Program-made: the position numbers and the translations under genes
Notes under the pieces: model-generated
Seen by the model: the letters and a program-made list of their open reading frames with translations, nothing else
The model's database searches: none
What the model was told of the DNA's origin: nothing
In this document: one piece after another, positions 18,945 through 28,314 of the stretch
How the letters are laid out: each line of letters opens with the position of its first letter
Position numbering within the stretch: position 1 is the stretch's first letter
Source: an uncultured Pelagibacteraceae bacterium
GTDB lineage: Bacteria; Pseudomonadota; Alphaproteobacteria; Pelagibacterales; Pelagibacteraceae
Reading direction: 5' to 3'
Assembly: GCA_902592445.1 (NCBI GenBank)
Contig: CACJEN010000007.1
Coordinates: 1 to 51,408, forward strand
DNA: 51,408 bases

Positions 18945-19732
18945 TTTGTTTATTCCTTGGCAATAAAAATTTACCAAAACTAATTATTAAAAGTTTAAAA
19001 AAAAAAAAAATAAATTTCTTTATTATTGATTTAACAAAAAAAAAAATCTTTAAAAAATTTGATAATAGCTTCCACATTGGTATAGGAAAATTTGGAAAAA
19101 TATTAAATTTAATAAAAAGCAAAAATTGTAAAAAAGTGATATTTGCTGGGAATATTGAAAAACCAAAGATTTCATCATTAAAACTTGATTTAAAAGGAAT
19201 TTATTATTTGCCAAGAATTATTAAAGCAGCAAAATTTGGAGATGCAGCTATATTAAAAGAATTAATAAAAATATTAAGTGAAAATAAAATAAAAGTTTTA
19301 AAACTGAATAAATTCAATCCTGAACTAACCTTAAAAAAAGGAACTTATAGCAAGTTAAAACCTGACTTAGACCAAAAAAGGGAGATTAATAAAGGTATAA
19401 GATTTTTGGATTCAATTAATTCACATAATCATGTTCAAGCCGCTGTTATTAGAAATAATAAACTTATTTCGTATGAAAAAAAACAAGGTACCCAATCAAT
19501 GTTATCAAAAATAAGTAAAGTAAAAATAAATAATGGTTTTTTAATTAAGTTTCCAAAAAAAAAACAAGACTTAAGGGCTGATTTACCAACGATAGGATTT
19601 GATACAATAAAAGAATGTAAAAGAATTGGTTTGAGGGGTATAGTTTTAAAAAACAATCAACATATAATCTTAGATAAAAAAAAAATTATTGAATTTTCCA
19701 ATAAAAATAAAATGATTTTACATGTGATATGA
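18941..19732 (+). CDS. lpxI: UDP-2,3-diacylglucosamine pyrophosphatase LpxI
   Basis: This 263-residue protein fits the LpxI family (formerly DUF1009), which replaces LpxH in alphaproteobacteria and yields lipid X. Segments seen are G-N-I-E-K-P near residue 73, AAKFGDAAILKEL, a central H-N-H-V-Q-A-A-V-I stretch and KQDLRADLPTIGFDTI near the C-terminus. Placement between lpxA and lpxB with four-base overlaps on both sides supports the role. The protein is unusually lysine-rich, in line with AT-driven codon bias. Confidence 0.9.
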   Translation: MICLFLGNKNLPKLIIKSLKKKKINFFIIDLTKKKIFKKFDNSFHIGIGKFGKILNLIKSKNCKKVIFAGNIEKPKISSLKLDLKGIYYLPRIIKAAKFGDAAILKELIKILSENKIKVLKLNKFNPELTLKKGTYSKLKPDLDQKREINKGIRFLDSINSHNHVQAAVIRNNKLISYEKKQGTQSMLSKISKVKINNGFLIKFPKKKQDLRADLPTIGFDTIKECKRIGLRGIVLKNNQHIILDKKKIIEFSNKNKMILHVI

Positions 19733-20862
19733 AAAAGATATTTATTTTAACAGGCGAGCCCTCAGGTGATAAATTGGCTTCAAATGTAATTAGGAATCTA
19801 AATGAAAAAAAAAAGGATATTGAATATCTTGGAGTATGTGGCAATAATTTAAAATCTTTAGGAATTAAATCTATATATGATCAAAAAGATATCACTTATA
19901 TGGCTTTTACCGATGTCGTATTTAACTTTTTAAAAATAAAAAAAAAAATTGATTTAACTGTAAATGAGGTGATTAAGTTTAATCCTAGTATTCTTCTTAC
20001 AGTTGATAGCCCTGATTTCTCATTACGTGTTTCTGAAAAAGTAAAACAAATCAATCCAAAAATCAAAACAATACATTTTATTGCACCAAAGGTTTGGGCA
20101 TGGCGAGAGGGAAGAGTAAAAAAAATGAAAAAATTTCTCGATCACATTCTTCTTTTATTTAGTTTTGAAAAAAATTACTTTGATAAAGAAAATTTAAAAA
20201 ATACTTTTGTTGGACATCCTTTGTTGGATTCCATGGAAAAGGATATAAATGTCGAGATTAATGATTTTGTAGAAAAAAAAAATATCGTATCTTTGTTTCC
20301 AGGCAGTAGAGAAAGCGAAATTAAAATCCTTTTTCCAGTATTAATTAATTTTATAAAGAAAATGAATTTAAAAGACAATTCGTATCATTATATTTTTCAT
20401 TCTACTCAAAAATTTAAAGAAACCATAAAAAATAAATTATCAGCAGAAAAACTCTTGAATGTTGAAGTTGTTAGTGATGATAAAATTAAATCTCAGATTT
20501 TAAAAAAATCAATTTTTGCGATTGTGAAGTCTGGAACTGTATCTCTCGATGTATGTAAAAATAATATTCCTTCAATGATAATTTATAAAATGAATTTTTT
20601 TAATTACCATTTAGCTAAATTTTTATTGAAAATTAAATATGTAAATATGATCAATATAATTAATAATAAAGAAATCATCCCAGAACTTTTACAGAATGAA
20701 TGTAATTCAAATGAGATTTATAAAACTTTTTATTATTTTATGAAAAAACCTAATTTGATTAAAGAACAAATGTCTGTTGTTAAAAATACTATAGATGATT
20801 TAAAGTCTTCAACCTCTGCAAGTGACCAGGCATCTAAAGTAATTTTATCCTACCTTACTTAA
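19729..20862 (+). CDS. lpxB: Lipid-A-disaccharide synthase
   Basis: This 377-residue GT19 glycosyltransferase condenses lipid X with UDP-diacylglucosamine. The N-terminus I-L-T-G-E-P-S-G-D is the family hallmark. HFIAPKVWAWREGRVKKM, FVGHPLLD and LFPGSRESEI follow. It closes the bamA-lpx operon. Its last 18 bases overlap the end of gltX, which is transcribed towards it. Confidence 0.97.
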   Translation: MKKIFILTGEPSGDKLASNVIRNLNEKKKDIEYLGVCGNNLKSLGIKSIYDQKDITYMAFTDVVFNFLKIKKKIDLTVNEVIKFNPSILLTVDSPDFSLRVSEKVKQINPKIKTIHFIAPKVWAWREGRVKKMKKFLDHILLLFSFEKNYFDKENLKNTFVGHPLLDSMEKDINVEINDFVEKKNIVSLFPGSRESEIKILFPVLINFIKKMNLKDNSYHYIFHSTQKFKETIKNKLSAEKLLNVEVVSDDKIKSQILKKSIFAIVKSGTVSLDVCKNNIPSMIIYKMNFFNYHLAKFLLKIKYVNMINIINNKEIIPELLQNECNSNEIYKTFYYFMKKPNLIKEQMSVVKNTIDDLKSSTSASDQASKVILSYLT

Positions 20863-22239
20863 TCTGTCTAAAACTCTTTTTTTTCCTAACGATATTATAA
20901 TATCATATATTCCAGGACCAAATTTCGAGCCTGTTAAAATAATTCTTAATGGCTGACCTACACCTTTAAAGTTTGTTTGATTCTCTGATATTAAATTATT
21001 TATTATTGGTTCTAAAGTTTCTTTATTAAAAACTTCTATTTCATTTACTTTTTTTAAGAAAGATTTGATTATATTTTTTGCATTTTCAGTTAGTAAACTC
21101 ATTTCAGCTTTTTCAATAATTATCTCATCATTTATAATAAATTTTGAATTGTTATAAATGTCTTCCATTGTTTTTGCTTTATTTTTTAAAAAAGTTAATG
21201 ATTTCTTTATAATATTTAGTTTTTCATTGTTAATATTTTCCTTAAAATTTTTACAATATTCCTCGAAACTTTGGAAAAGATCATCGTTACTTTTATTTTT
21301 TATATAATACTCATTCATTGATAAAATTCGTGACATATCAAGTTTCGAAGGAGATTTTCCAATACCTTCTAAATTAAAATATTTAATACTTTCTTCCAGA
21401 GAAAATATTTCTTTATCTTTATAAGACCACCCTAATCTTATAAGATAATTTCTTAGGGCATCAGGCATAATTCCAATTTTTTCGTAATCATCAATTGTTG
21501 AAGCATTATCTCTTTTTGATAATTTTTTACCTTCCAATGTATGAATTAAAGGTATATGTGCAAATAAAGGTGTTTCCCATCGCAGCGCCTCATAAATTTG
21601 AATTTGTTTAAATGTATTGATTTTATGATCATCACCTCGAATTATATGAGTCATACCCATAATATGGTCATCTACTGGAGCCGATAAATTGTATGTTGGT
21701 GTTCCATCTCTTCGTAAAATTATAAAATCTTCAATTGTATTATTTTCAATTTTTATATCTCCTTGAACTAAATCATTAATTTTTGTGCTGCCCTCAATTT
21801 TACTTTTAAACCTTATAACTGGTTTGATATCTTGAGGAGCCTCTGTTTCACTTTTATCCCTCCATTTTCTATTATAAATGTACGGTATCTTTTTTTGTTT
21901 AGCTCTAAGTTTTTGCTCTTCTATTTCATCTGAGGAGCAATAACATTTGTAAGCATTTCCGTTTTCTAATAATTTATTTACGATTTTAATATGACTTTCA
22001 ATATTTTTTGATTGAATATACTCCTCTCCATCATGATTTACCCCAATCCATTTAAGAGAATTTAAAATCTGTAATTTAAATTCCTCTTTTGATCTTTCCT
22101 TATCAGTATCTTCAATTCTTAAAAAAAATTTTCCATTATGGTTTTTTGAATATAGCCAATTAAATAAGGCGGTTCTTACTCCACCTATATGCAATGGCCC
22201 AGTAGGTGAGGGTGCAAACCGAGTTGCAACTTTTTTCAT
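20845..22239 (-). CDS. gltX: Glutamyl-tRNA synthetase
   Basis: This 464-residue class I synthetase charges tRNA-Glu. FAPSPTGPLHIGG contains the HIGH motif at residues 17-20, and KKLSKR at 238-243 is the KMSKS loop. Length is normal. I take the ATG at 22239 rather than the TTG one codon upstream. Whether it also charges tRNA-Gln cannot be judged from sequence alone. It is the last gene of the minus-strand trp-lexA block. Confidence 0.96.
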   Translation of the reverse strand: MKKVATRFAPSPTGPLHIGGVRTALFNWLYSKNHNGKFFLRIEDTDKERSKEEFKLQILNSLKWIGVNHDGEEYIQSKNIESHIKIVNKLLENGNAYKCYCSSDEIEEQKLRAKQKKIPYIYNRKWRDKSETEAPQDIKPVIRFKSKIEGSTKINDLVQGDIKIENNTIEDFIILRRDGTPTYNLSAPVDDHIMGMTHIIRGDDHKINTFKQIQIYEALRWETPLFAHIPLIHTLEGKKLSKRDNASTIDDYEKIGIMPDALRNYLIRLGWSYKDKEIFSLEESIKYFNLEGIGKSPSKLDMSRILSMNEYYIKNKSNDDLFQSFEEYCKNFKENINNEKLNIIKKSLTFLKNKAKTMEDIYNNSKFIINDEIIIEKAEMSLLTENAKNIIKSFLKKVNEIEVFNKETLEPIINNLISENQTNFKGVGQPLRIILTGSKFGPGIYDIIISLGKKRVLDRLSKVG

Positions 22240-22262
22240 CAAAAAATATTTAGACTATTTTA

Positions 22263-22943
22263 TTAGAAGTTTCTATATAAAGATACTAGTACGCCTTGTA
22301 CTTTTACTCTGTCAGGACCAAAAATTTTAGTCTCATAATTTCTGTTAGCACTTTCTAGTGCCACAGTTTTTCCTTTTCTACGAATTCTTTTTAACATAGC
22401 TTCATTATCATCAATCAAAGCTACAACAATTTTACCATTTTCAGCAGTATCAGCCTTTTTAACTATTACAGTATCTCCATCATTAATACCTGCTTCAATC
22501 ATTGAATCTCCTTTAACTTTTAGACCAAAAAACTCTCCATTTTTCTCGATGTTATCTGGCATCGGAATTCTCATTACTTCATTTTGAATAGCTTCTACAG
22601 GAGTGCCCGCTGCAATATTTCCCAAAACTGGTATTTCACTACCAGAATTATCCTCTAGATTTTTATCATCTAATCCACCTCTAATTACACTTGGTGAAAA
22701 ACTATTATAAATATCATTGGCAGAAGCAGTTTCTGGTAATTTGACTACTTCAAGAGCTCTTGCTTTGTGAGCTAATCTTTTGATGAAACCTCTTTCCTCT
22801 AAAGCACTTATAAGTCTATGTATCCCTGATTTAGATTTAAGATTTAGAGATTGTTTCATTTCTTCATATGATGGGGATACTCCTGTAGATCTCAACTTCT
22901 TGTTGATAAATAAGAGTAAGTTTTTTTGTTTTTTAGTTAGCAT
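22263..22943 (-). CDS. lexA: SOS repressor LexA
   Basis: This 226-residue protein is LexA. The winged helix DNA-binding domain covers about residues 1-65. The self-cleavage site is A112-G113 in N-I-A-A-G-T-P. The catalytic Ser147 is in GDSM and Lys185 in M-L-K-R-I. The start chosen is the ATG at 22943 (M-L-T-K-K-Q-K), matching the normal LexA N-terminus. The upstream GTG would add six residues and run into the operator region. An alphaproteobacterial LexA box sits just upstream, so autoregulation is expected. Confidence 0.97.
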   Translation of the reverse strand: MLTKKQKNLLLFINKKLRSTGVSPSYEEMKQSLNLKSKSGIHRLISALEERGFIKRLAHKARALEVVKLPETASANDIYNSFSPSVIRGGLDDKNLEDNSGSEIPVLGNIAAGTPVEAIQNEVMRIPMPDNIEKNGEFFGLKVKGDSMIEAGINDGDTVIVKKADTAENGKIVVALIDDNEAMLKRIRRKGKTVALESANRNYETKIFGPDRVKVQGVLVSLYRNF

Positions 22944-22971
22944 AGAACAAATTGTGTACACAGATGTTCTA
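22943..22971 (-). repeat. Dyad symmetry between SOS box and lexA start
   Basis: TAGAACA at 22943-22949 and TGTTCTA at 22965-22971 are perfect inverted repeats. Between them lies the 10-base palindrome TGTGTACACA at 22953-22962, offset by half a base. The outer arms contain LexA half-sites, one shared with the SOS box. This could be an extra operator arrangement or an mRNA hairpin over the start codon. Confidence 0.5.
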
Positions 22972-22980
22972 TTAAAGTTC
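22966..22980 (-). promoter_or_regulatory. LexA (SOS) box upstream of lexA
   Basis: The sequence is GTTC, seven bases, GTTC, exactly the alphaproteobacterial SOS box (read as GAAC-N7-GAAC in the direction of lexA). It ends 22 bases before the lexA ATG. A further inverted half-site, GAAC at 22945-22948, lies next to the start codon. LexA autorepression is established for this family. Confidence 0.85.
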
Positions 22981-23028
22981 TACAATTATCACAAGAGAAA
23001 AAATATCAATAAAATAAAGGTTTTCAGC

Positions 23029-23820
23029 CTAAAAAATAGAAAAAATATTGTTATTATCTAAATTTTTAAGAATTGATTCACCAATTAAAAAAGTTTTTAT
23101 TTTTGTGCTGTTTCTAATTTTTAAAACATCTTCTTTGCTTTTAATGCCACTTTCAGAAATTAAAGGGCCATTGTGATTTACTAGAACATCATGAATATCA
23201 TGAGTTGTATTGATATTTGTTTCGAGAGTTTTTAAATTTCTATTATTTATACCTATCAAAGCATCATGATATTTAAGAGATTTTTTTGCTTCATCTACTG
23301 TGTGAACTTCAACAATAACTGACATTTTTTGATTAATAGCTTCCTGATAAAGTTCATCAGCAATTTTTTCATTTACACCAGCAAGAATAATCAAAATTGC
23401 ATCTGCTCCATAACTTTTTGAAAGTTTAACTTGAAATTTATCTATAAAAAAATCTTTACATAAAACAGGAAGATTTATTTTTTGTTTAATTATTTTAATA
23501 TGATCCAATTTACCCAAAAAGTAATCTTCTTCTGTTAAAATCGATAAGCATGTAGCTTTATTTTTAAAATAAATCTCTGCGATACTTAGAGGATCATAAT
23601 TTTCAATTATAATACCTGCTGAAGGACTTGCTTTCTTAATTTCTGCAATAATTGATAAATTATTATTATTTATATTATTTTGAATTTTATTTTTAAAATC
23701 AATGAAATTATTATTTTTTTCAATTTGTTCATTTATACTTTCCAAGGATATTTCATTTTTTATCTTTTCAAGTTTCAATTTCTTTTTGTCGATGATTTTT
23801 TGTAAAACATTATTAGACAT
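23029..23820 (-). CDS. trpC: Indole-3-glycerol phosphate synthase
   Basis: This 263-residue TIM-barrel enzyme closes the indole ring in tryptophan synthesis. Motifs in order are EIKKASPSAGII, LCKDFFID, IVEVHTVDEA, IGINNRNLKTLE and LISESGI, all carrying expected active-site residues. It overlaps trpD by 8 bases. There is no PRAI (trpF) fusion. The 85-base gap after it, before lexA, carries the lexA control region. Confidence 0.97.
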   Translation of the reverse strand: MSNNVLQKIIDKKKLKLEKIKNEISLESINEQIEKNNNFIDFKNKIQNNINNNNLSIIAEIKKASPSAGIIIENYDPLSIAEIYFKNKATCLSILTEEDYFLGKLDHIKIIKQKINLPVLCKDFFIDKFQVKLSKSYGADAILIILAGVNEKIADELYQEAINQKMSVIVEVHTVDEAKKSLKYHDALIGINNRNLKTLETNINTTHDIHDVLVNHNGPLISESGIKSKEDVLKIRNSTKIKTFLIGESILKNLDNNNIFSIF

Positions 23821-24805
23821 AATTTAATTTATTTAAATGTTCTAGTGTTTTACCACTTAATAAATGATTTCTCGACATTTCATAAGCATTTTTAAAATTC
23901 GTTTCTTTTTCAGAAACTATTAATCCAGCTGCTGCATTTAAAGAAACAGCTTTAGAAAAATCATTATCTTCACCCTTAAATATTTCAATTATTTTTTGAG
24001 AGTTATATTCAGCATCTTTGCCAACTAATTTTTGAAAATTATCAGCCTTTATATTTAATTGCTCAGGATCAATAATGATTTCACTTATTTCTCCTCTTTT
24101 CAATTGCATAACATGGGTTTTTTGATATGGAGATATTTCATCTAAACCATCTTCACTGTTTACTACCCAGGCAAACTTGATATTTAAGTTTTTTAATGCG
24201 CTAGAAAATATTTTAAGTAAATTTCTATCAAATACACCCACTACTTGTCTCTCAACTTTTGCTGGACTGCTTAATGGACCAATTAAATTAAATATAGTTC
24301 TTTTTCCAATTTTTTTTCTTGTTGGTCCGACATATTTCATGGCTCTATGATAGTTGGGAGCAAACATGAAACCAAAATGGTTTTTATTTATTTGATTTTC
24401 CACACCTTTTGAATCTAAATTGATATTTACTTTTAATGCCTCTAAAACATCAGCAGAGCCGCATTTGGACGAAACTGCTTTGTTACCGTGTTTTGCAACC
24501 TTGACTCCCATACTTGCCAATAACAAAGCTGAGGCAGTCGAAATATTTAATGTATCTTTCCCATCACCACCTGTTCCACAAGTATCAATGCAATTCTGCA
24601 CATTCACTTTTGTTGCTTTGTCTCTCAAAACCGCAACACCTCCTGCAATTTCATCTGAAACCTCACCTTTTTCAGAAAGGTAAGTTAAAAATTTGAATAT
24701 TTCGTCATCATTTGCTTTTCCATCCATTAAAATTTGAAAAGCATTAATACTTTCTTCAAATGATAAGTTTTTTTTATTTCTTAATTGATCTAAAAATTTA
24801 TTCAT
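23813..24805 (-). CDS. trpD: Anthranilate phosphoribosyltransferase
   Basis: This 330-residue enzyme transfers phosphoribose from PRPP to anthranilate. The PRPP-binding DTCGTGGDGKDTLNISTA and the KHGNKAVSSKCGSADVLE segment are clear. Length is typical. One base separates it from trpG, and it overlaps trpC by 8 bases, so trpEGDC is a tight operon. Confidence 0.97.
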   Translation of the reverse strand: MNKFLDQLRNKKNLSFEESINAFQILMDGKANDDEIFKFLTYLSEKGEVSDEIAGGVAVLRDKATKVNVQNCIDTCGTGGDGKDTLNISTASALLLASMGVKVAKHGNKAVSSKCGSADVLEALKVNINLDSKGVENQINKNHFGFMFAPNYHRAMKYVGPTRKKIGKRTIFNLIGPLSSPAKVERQVVGVFDRNLLKIFSSALKNLNIKFAWVVNSEDGLDEISPYQKTHVMQLKRGEISEIIIDPEQLNIKADNFQKLVGKDAEYNSQKIIEIFKGEDNDFSKAVSLNAAAGLIVSEKETNFKNAYEMSRNHLLSGKTLEHLNKLNYV

Positions 24806-24806
24806 T

Positions 24807-25373
24807 TTAATTCTTAATAAAATTTTTCAATATTTTTAAGCCATGTATAGTTTTTATACTTTCAGGATGAAATTGCACACCATGAATATTATATTTTTTA
24901 TGGTTAATACCCATGATATTGCCGTCATGAGTTTCAGCTGTTATCTCTAGCTCATTTGATAATGTTTTTTTGTCTATTATTAAGCTGTGATACCTCGTTG
25001 CTTCAAATATTTTTGGGATTTTTCTTAGAACCCCTCTCTTTTTAGAATAAATTTTGCTTGTTTTTCCATGAACTAATTCCTTGGCTTGTACTATTTTTGA
25101 ACCAAATGATTGACCAATTATTTGATGTCCTAAACAAACTCCTAAAATTGGAATTTTTTTATACAAGTCCTTTACAATTTTAAGACAGTTTCCTGCTTGA
25201 TCCGGATTTCCTGGACCAGGAGAAATAACAATTTTTTTGTATTTTCTTTTTAAAATTTCTTTGGAATTAATTTTATCATTCCTTACCACATCAACGTTTT
25301 TAGAATAAACAGAAATATAGTGATATAAATTGAATGTAAAACTGTCATAGTTATCAATTAGTAATATTTTCAT
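24807..25373 (-). CDS. trpG: Anthranilate synthase component II (glutamine amidotransferase)
   Basis: This 188-residue class I amidotransferase supplies ammonia to TrpE. DNYDSFTFNL is at the start, SPGPGNP forms the oxyanion region, and the catalytic triad is Cys80 (G-V-C-L-G-H), His169 and Glu171 (Q-F-H-P-E-S). It may also serve as PabA, as in other bacteria with a single copy. It follows trpE after a two-base gap. Confidence 0.96.
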   Translation of the reverse strand: MKILLIDNYDSFTFNLYHYISVYSKNVDVVRNDKINSKEILKRKYKKIVISPGPGNPDQAGNCLKIVKDLYKKIPILGVCLGHQIIGQSFGSKIVQAKELVHGKTSKIYSKKRGVLRKIPKIFEATRYHSLIIDKKTLSNELEITAETHDGNIMGINHKKYNIHGVQFHPESIKTIHGLKILKNFIKN

Positions 25374-25375
25374 AA

Positions 25376-26833
25376 TTATTCTAGTGCTTTTAATAAAGCT
25401 TTTGCTTTATTTACTGTTTCTTTAAATTCATTTAATGGTTTGCTATCAGCAACAATACCTGCTCCAGATTGAACATAAAATTTTTTATTTTTAGTTAATG
25501 CTGTTCTTAAAGCAATACATGTATCAAAATCACCATTTGCAGAAAAATATCCAATACCACCTGCGTATACTTTCCTTTTTGTATTCTCAAGTTCATCAAT
25601 TATTTCCATTGCCCTTATTTTTGGTGCTCCAGATACAGTACCAGCAGGAAAACCAGACAACAAAGTATCAAATTTAGAAAACTTATTATTAAATTCCCCT
25701 TGTACATTCGAAACTATGTGCATGACATGAGAATATTTTTCAACATTAAAACTTTCTGTAACTTTTACGGTGTTTATTTTTGATACTTTGCCCGTATCAT
25801 TCCTACCAAGGTCTAAAAGCATCAAATGCTCAGAAAGCTCTTTTTTATCTTGCAAAAGATCTTTTTTAAAAAAATTGTCTTCTTTTTTATTTTTACCTCT
25901 TGGTCTAGTACCAGCTATAGGCCTTATTGTTATTTTATTATTTCTTAATCTGACAAGAATTTCAGGACTTGCCCCAATAATTTGAAAATCATTAAAATTA
26001 AAAAAATACATAAATGGTGATGGATTTGTTTTTCTGAGTTTCTTGTAAATTTCTAATGGTTTTTTTGTTAATTTAGTTTGAAATCTTTGACTTAGAACAA
26101 CCTGAAAAATATCACCAATTTTAATATATTTTTTTGCTTTTTTTACACTTGATATGAATTTTTTCTTCGAGGTATTTGATTTGATAGGACTCAATTTAAT
26201 TATTTTTTCATTAAATGATGAATTTTGGGAGTAGTTAGCTAAAAAAACCATTTGTTCTATTTCATTAATAGATTTTTCGTATTTCGTTTTTAAATTTTGA
26301 ATTTTTTCGTCACTAAAAACATTGACAATAAAATACAGCTTACTTTTTAAGTTATCGTGAATTACAAGGTTTCTTGGACGTAATATCCTTGCATCAGGTA
26401 TATTTAAATCATCTTTATTTTTATTAGGTATTCTCTCAATATAACGGATAATATCATAAGAAAAATAACCTGATATCAGTGAACAAATAGGAGGTAAGTT
26501 TTTAGGTGTATTAAATTTAAATTCCTCAATAATCTTTTCTATGTTTTCTTTAGGATTTCCTATCAATATTTTTTTTTTGTTCCCAGTTAGAATTTGACAT
26601 CTATTTTTATTAAACTCCCAAATTTTATCAGGATTCCTGCCAAATATTGTGTACCTACCTTTAATTTTACCTTTTTCTACTGACTCAAAAACAAAACTAT
26701 TTTTTTCAATTAAAAGATTATTAATTAAATTAATTATTTCTTGTTCACCTTTTGTATTAATTGAAAAAAATAAAACTTGGTTTTTTTTTTTTAAATAACC
26801 AGATTTAAATTGGTTAAAATTGACGTTAAGCAT
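25376..26833 (-). CDS. trpE: Anthranilate synthase component I
   Basis: This 485-residue chorismate-utilising enzyme makes anthranilate with TrpG. GTRPRGKNKKED, LMLLDLGRND, the S-G-A-P-K-I-R-A-M-E-I-I-D-E-L-E block and GGIGYFS are the conserved catalytic segments. The N-terminal FVFESVEKG corresponds to the LLES region that binds feedback tryptophan, so inhibition by tryptophan is plausible. It overlaps the upstream PpiD-like gene by one base. There is no room for a leader-peptide attenuator. Confidence 0.97.
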   Translation of the reverse strand: MLNVNFNQFKSGYLKKKNQVLFFSINTKGEQEIINLINNLLIEKNSFVFESVEKGKIKGRYTIFGRNPDKIWEFNKNRCQILTGNKKKILIGNPKENIEKIIEEFKFNTPKNLPPICSLISGYFSYDIIRYIERIPNKNKDDLNIPDARILRPRNLVIHDNLKSKLYFIVNVFSDEKIQNLKTKYEKSINEIEQMVFLANYSQNSSFNEKIIKLSPIKSNTSKKKFISSVKKAKKYIKIGDIFQVVLSQRFQTKLTKKPLEIYKKLRKTNPSPFMYFFNFNDFQIIGASPEILVRLRNNKITIRPIAGTRPRGKNKKEDNFFKKDLLQDKKELSEHLMLLDLGRNDTGKVSKINTVKVTESFNVEKYSHVMHIVSNVQGEFNNKFSKFDTLLSGFPAGTVSGAPKIRAMEIIDELENTKRKVYAGGIGYFSANGDFDTCIALRTALTKNKKFYVQSGAGIVADSKPLNEFKETVNKAKALLKALE

Positions 26834-28254
26834 TATCTGAAATTATTTTTTATTCTCTCAAGCGTGCTATTAAATAATTTAACATTATATTTTTTACTCA
26901 AAAACAAATCATAAGTACTATATATTTCTCCCATTACTTGACTATTTGACTTTAATTTATACTCGTTAACTTTATCAGCATCTTTATTAAGCATACTTGT
27001 ATTTATATTAGATATTTTAGATAAATAGACATCATTATTTTTATCTGCAATCAAAACAAAACTTTTTTTAGGTAGCGAATATAATAATTCTACTGACTCT
27101 CTACTGAAAGTTTCATCAAAATTGGATGAATTGATTTTCAATTTTTTAATATTACTTTCATTCCTTGCAATATTTAAAAATTCAGCATTTGAAAATTTTT
27201 TATCTTGAATTTTTTTAAATAGTTTTTTGTTGTAATCAATTTTTTGTTTCATCACTAATTGATTTTTTACTTTTTCAATAAAATTTAAATCATTTAAGTC
27301 TGGTAAAATTTTTTTTATGTTTGATATCTCATATAAAAGATAAAAGTCATTTTTATCAATAATTTGAGTTTTATCCTCTTTTCTTTTAGAATATATTTCT
27401 TGGAGAATCTCATCTGAATCTATCTCATTCTTAAAATTTGAAACTACTTCAATTTTTAAATTATGTATTTTTTGAATTTCATTTAATTTAGAGCCATTAA
27501 ATATACTATTTTCTATTTCATCAATTTTTTTAAAAAAATCATCATTAAATTCATTAATATCCAAAAGTGTCTTTGGTGTAATTTTTGTATACTTAATATC
27601 TATTAAATCTTCTTTTAGATTATCTTCATTCTCTTTAATAAATTTATCGATCTCAGATTTAGATGTATTGGTTTTATAAAATTGATCTAAATTAAAATAT
27701 TCAATTTCAAGTTCTTTGTTTTCATTTATATAAATTTTATTTTTAAGAAAGTATGGTGAAATTAGTCCTCCACTTATATAATCAAATAAATTTTTCTTTA
27801 ATTCCTGATCCTTAAGTTTTATTTCATAAATTGGTGCTGTAAGATTATTTTCTAAAAGAAATTTTTCATATTTCAGTCTCGAAAATGAATTTTTATCATC
27901 AACAAACTTTTCATCATTTTTGATTTTATTTGCCAATATGTTTTCAGATAATGATGCATTTAAGCTTTCTATTTCCATCTCTAATAATTTATTAGAGACA
28001 AGACCAGTTAATATTTCTTCAATAACATTATTTTCTATATTTTCTCTTAAATACTCCATGTTAATTCTTGACTGATTTACATATTGTAAAAAATCTTGTG
28101 TTGAAATTGATTTATTATTTATTTTAGCAACATTATTAGTATTTCCTCCACTAAATACACTTCCCATTCCCCAAAATACAAATGGAACAATAATTATCGC
28201 TATAAGAACACCAGCTAATTTAGTGTTTGAAAATCCCCGTAAGTTTTTTAACAT
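26833..28254 (-). CDS. PpiD-like periplasmic folding factor (SurA_N domain, weak parvulin domain)
   Basis: This 473-residue protein begins with LKNLRGFSNTKLAGVLIAII, a membrane anchor (about residues 12-32) typical of PpiD. The FWGMGSVFSGG stretch and a SurA_N-like helical domain follow (V-A-K-I-N-N-K-S-I-S-T-Q-D-F at about 42-55). PpiD is an inner-membrane-anchored chaperone near the Sec translocon. E. coli PpiD is about 620 residues, so this is short. In the region where the parvulin domain should be (about 230-330) I see no clear parvulin motif. It is the first gene of the minus-strand trp operon, as in several alphaproteobacteria. Confidence 0.8.
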   Translation of the reverse strand: MLKNLRGFSNTKLAGVLIAIIIVPFVFWGMGSVFSGGNTNNVAKINNKSISTQDFLQYVNQSRINMEYLRENIENNVIEEILTGLVSNKLLEMEIESLNASLSENILANKIKNDEKFVDDKNSFSRLKYEKFLLENNLTAPIYEIKLKDQELKKNLFDYISGGLISPYFLKNKIYINENKELEIEYFNLDQFYKTNTSKSEIDKFIKENEDNLKEDLIDIKYTKITPKTLLDINEFNDDFFKKIDEIENSIFNGSKLNEIQKIHNLKIEVVSNFKNEIDSDEILQEIYSKRKEDKTQIIDKNDFYLLYEISNIKKILPDLNDLNFIEKVKNQLVMKQKIDYNKKLFKKIQDKKFSNAEFLNIARNESNIKKLKINSSNFDETFSRESVELLYSLPKKSFVLIADKNNDVYLSKISNINTSMLNKDADKVNEYKLKSNSQVMGEIYSTYDLFLSKKYNVKLFNSTLERIKNNFR

Positions 28255-28273
28255 CAGTAAAATCGTTTATATA

Positions 28274-28300
28274 TTGAACTACAAAAAACAAACCTATAAA
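28274..28300 (+). promoter_or_regulatory. Possible promoter of tpiA
   Basis: In the 60-base divergent gap between the ppiD-like gene and tpiA, TTGAAC (28274-28279) and TATAAA (28295-28300) resemble sigma-70 elements, with a short 15-base spacer. A transcript from here would have almost no leader. In such AT-rich DNA this match is weak evidence. Confidence 0.3.
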
Positions 28301-28314
28301 TTAAAATATTGTGT

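Noticed and set aside
26833..26900. trp leader peptide or attenuator
   Set aside because: The PpiD-like gene overlaps trpE by one base, so no leader exists. No tryptophan-rich short frame or terminator pair is visible.
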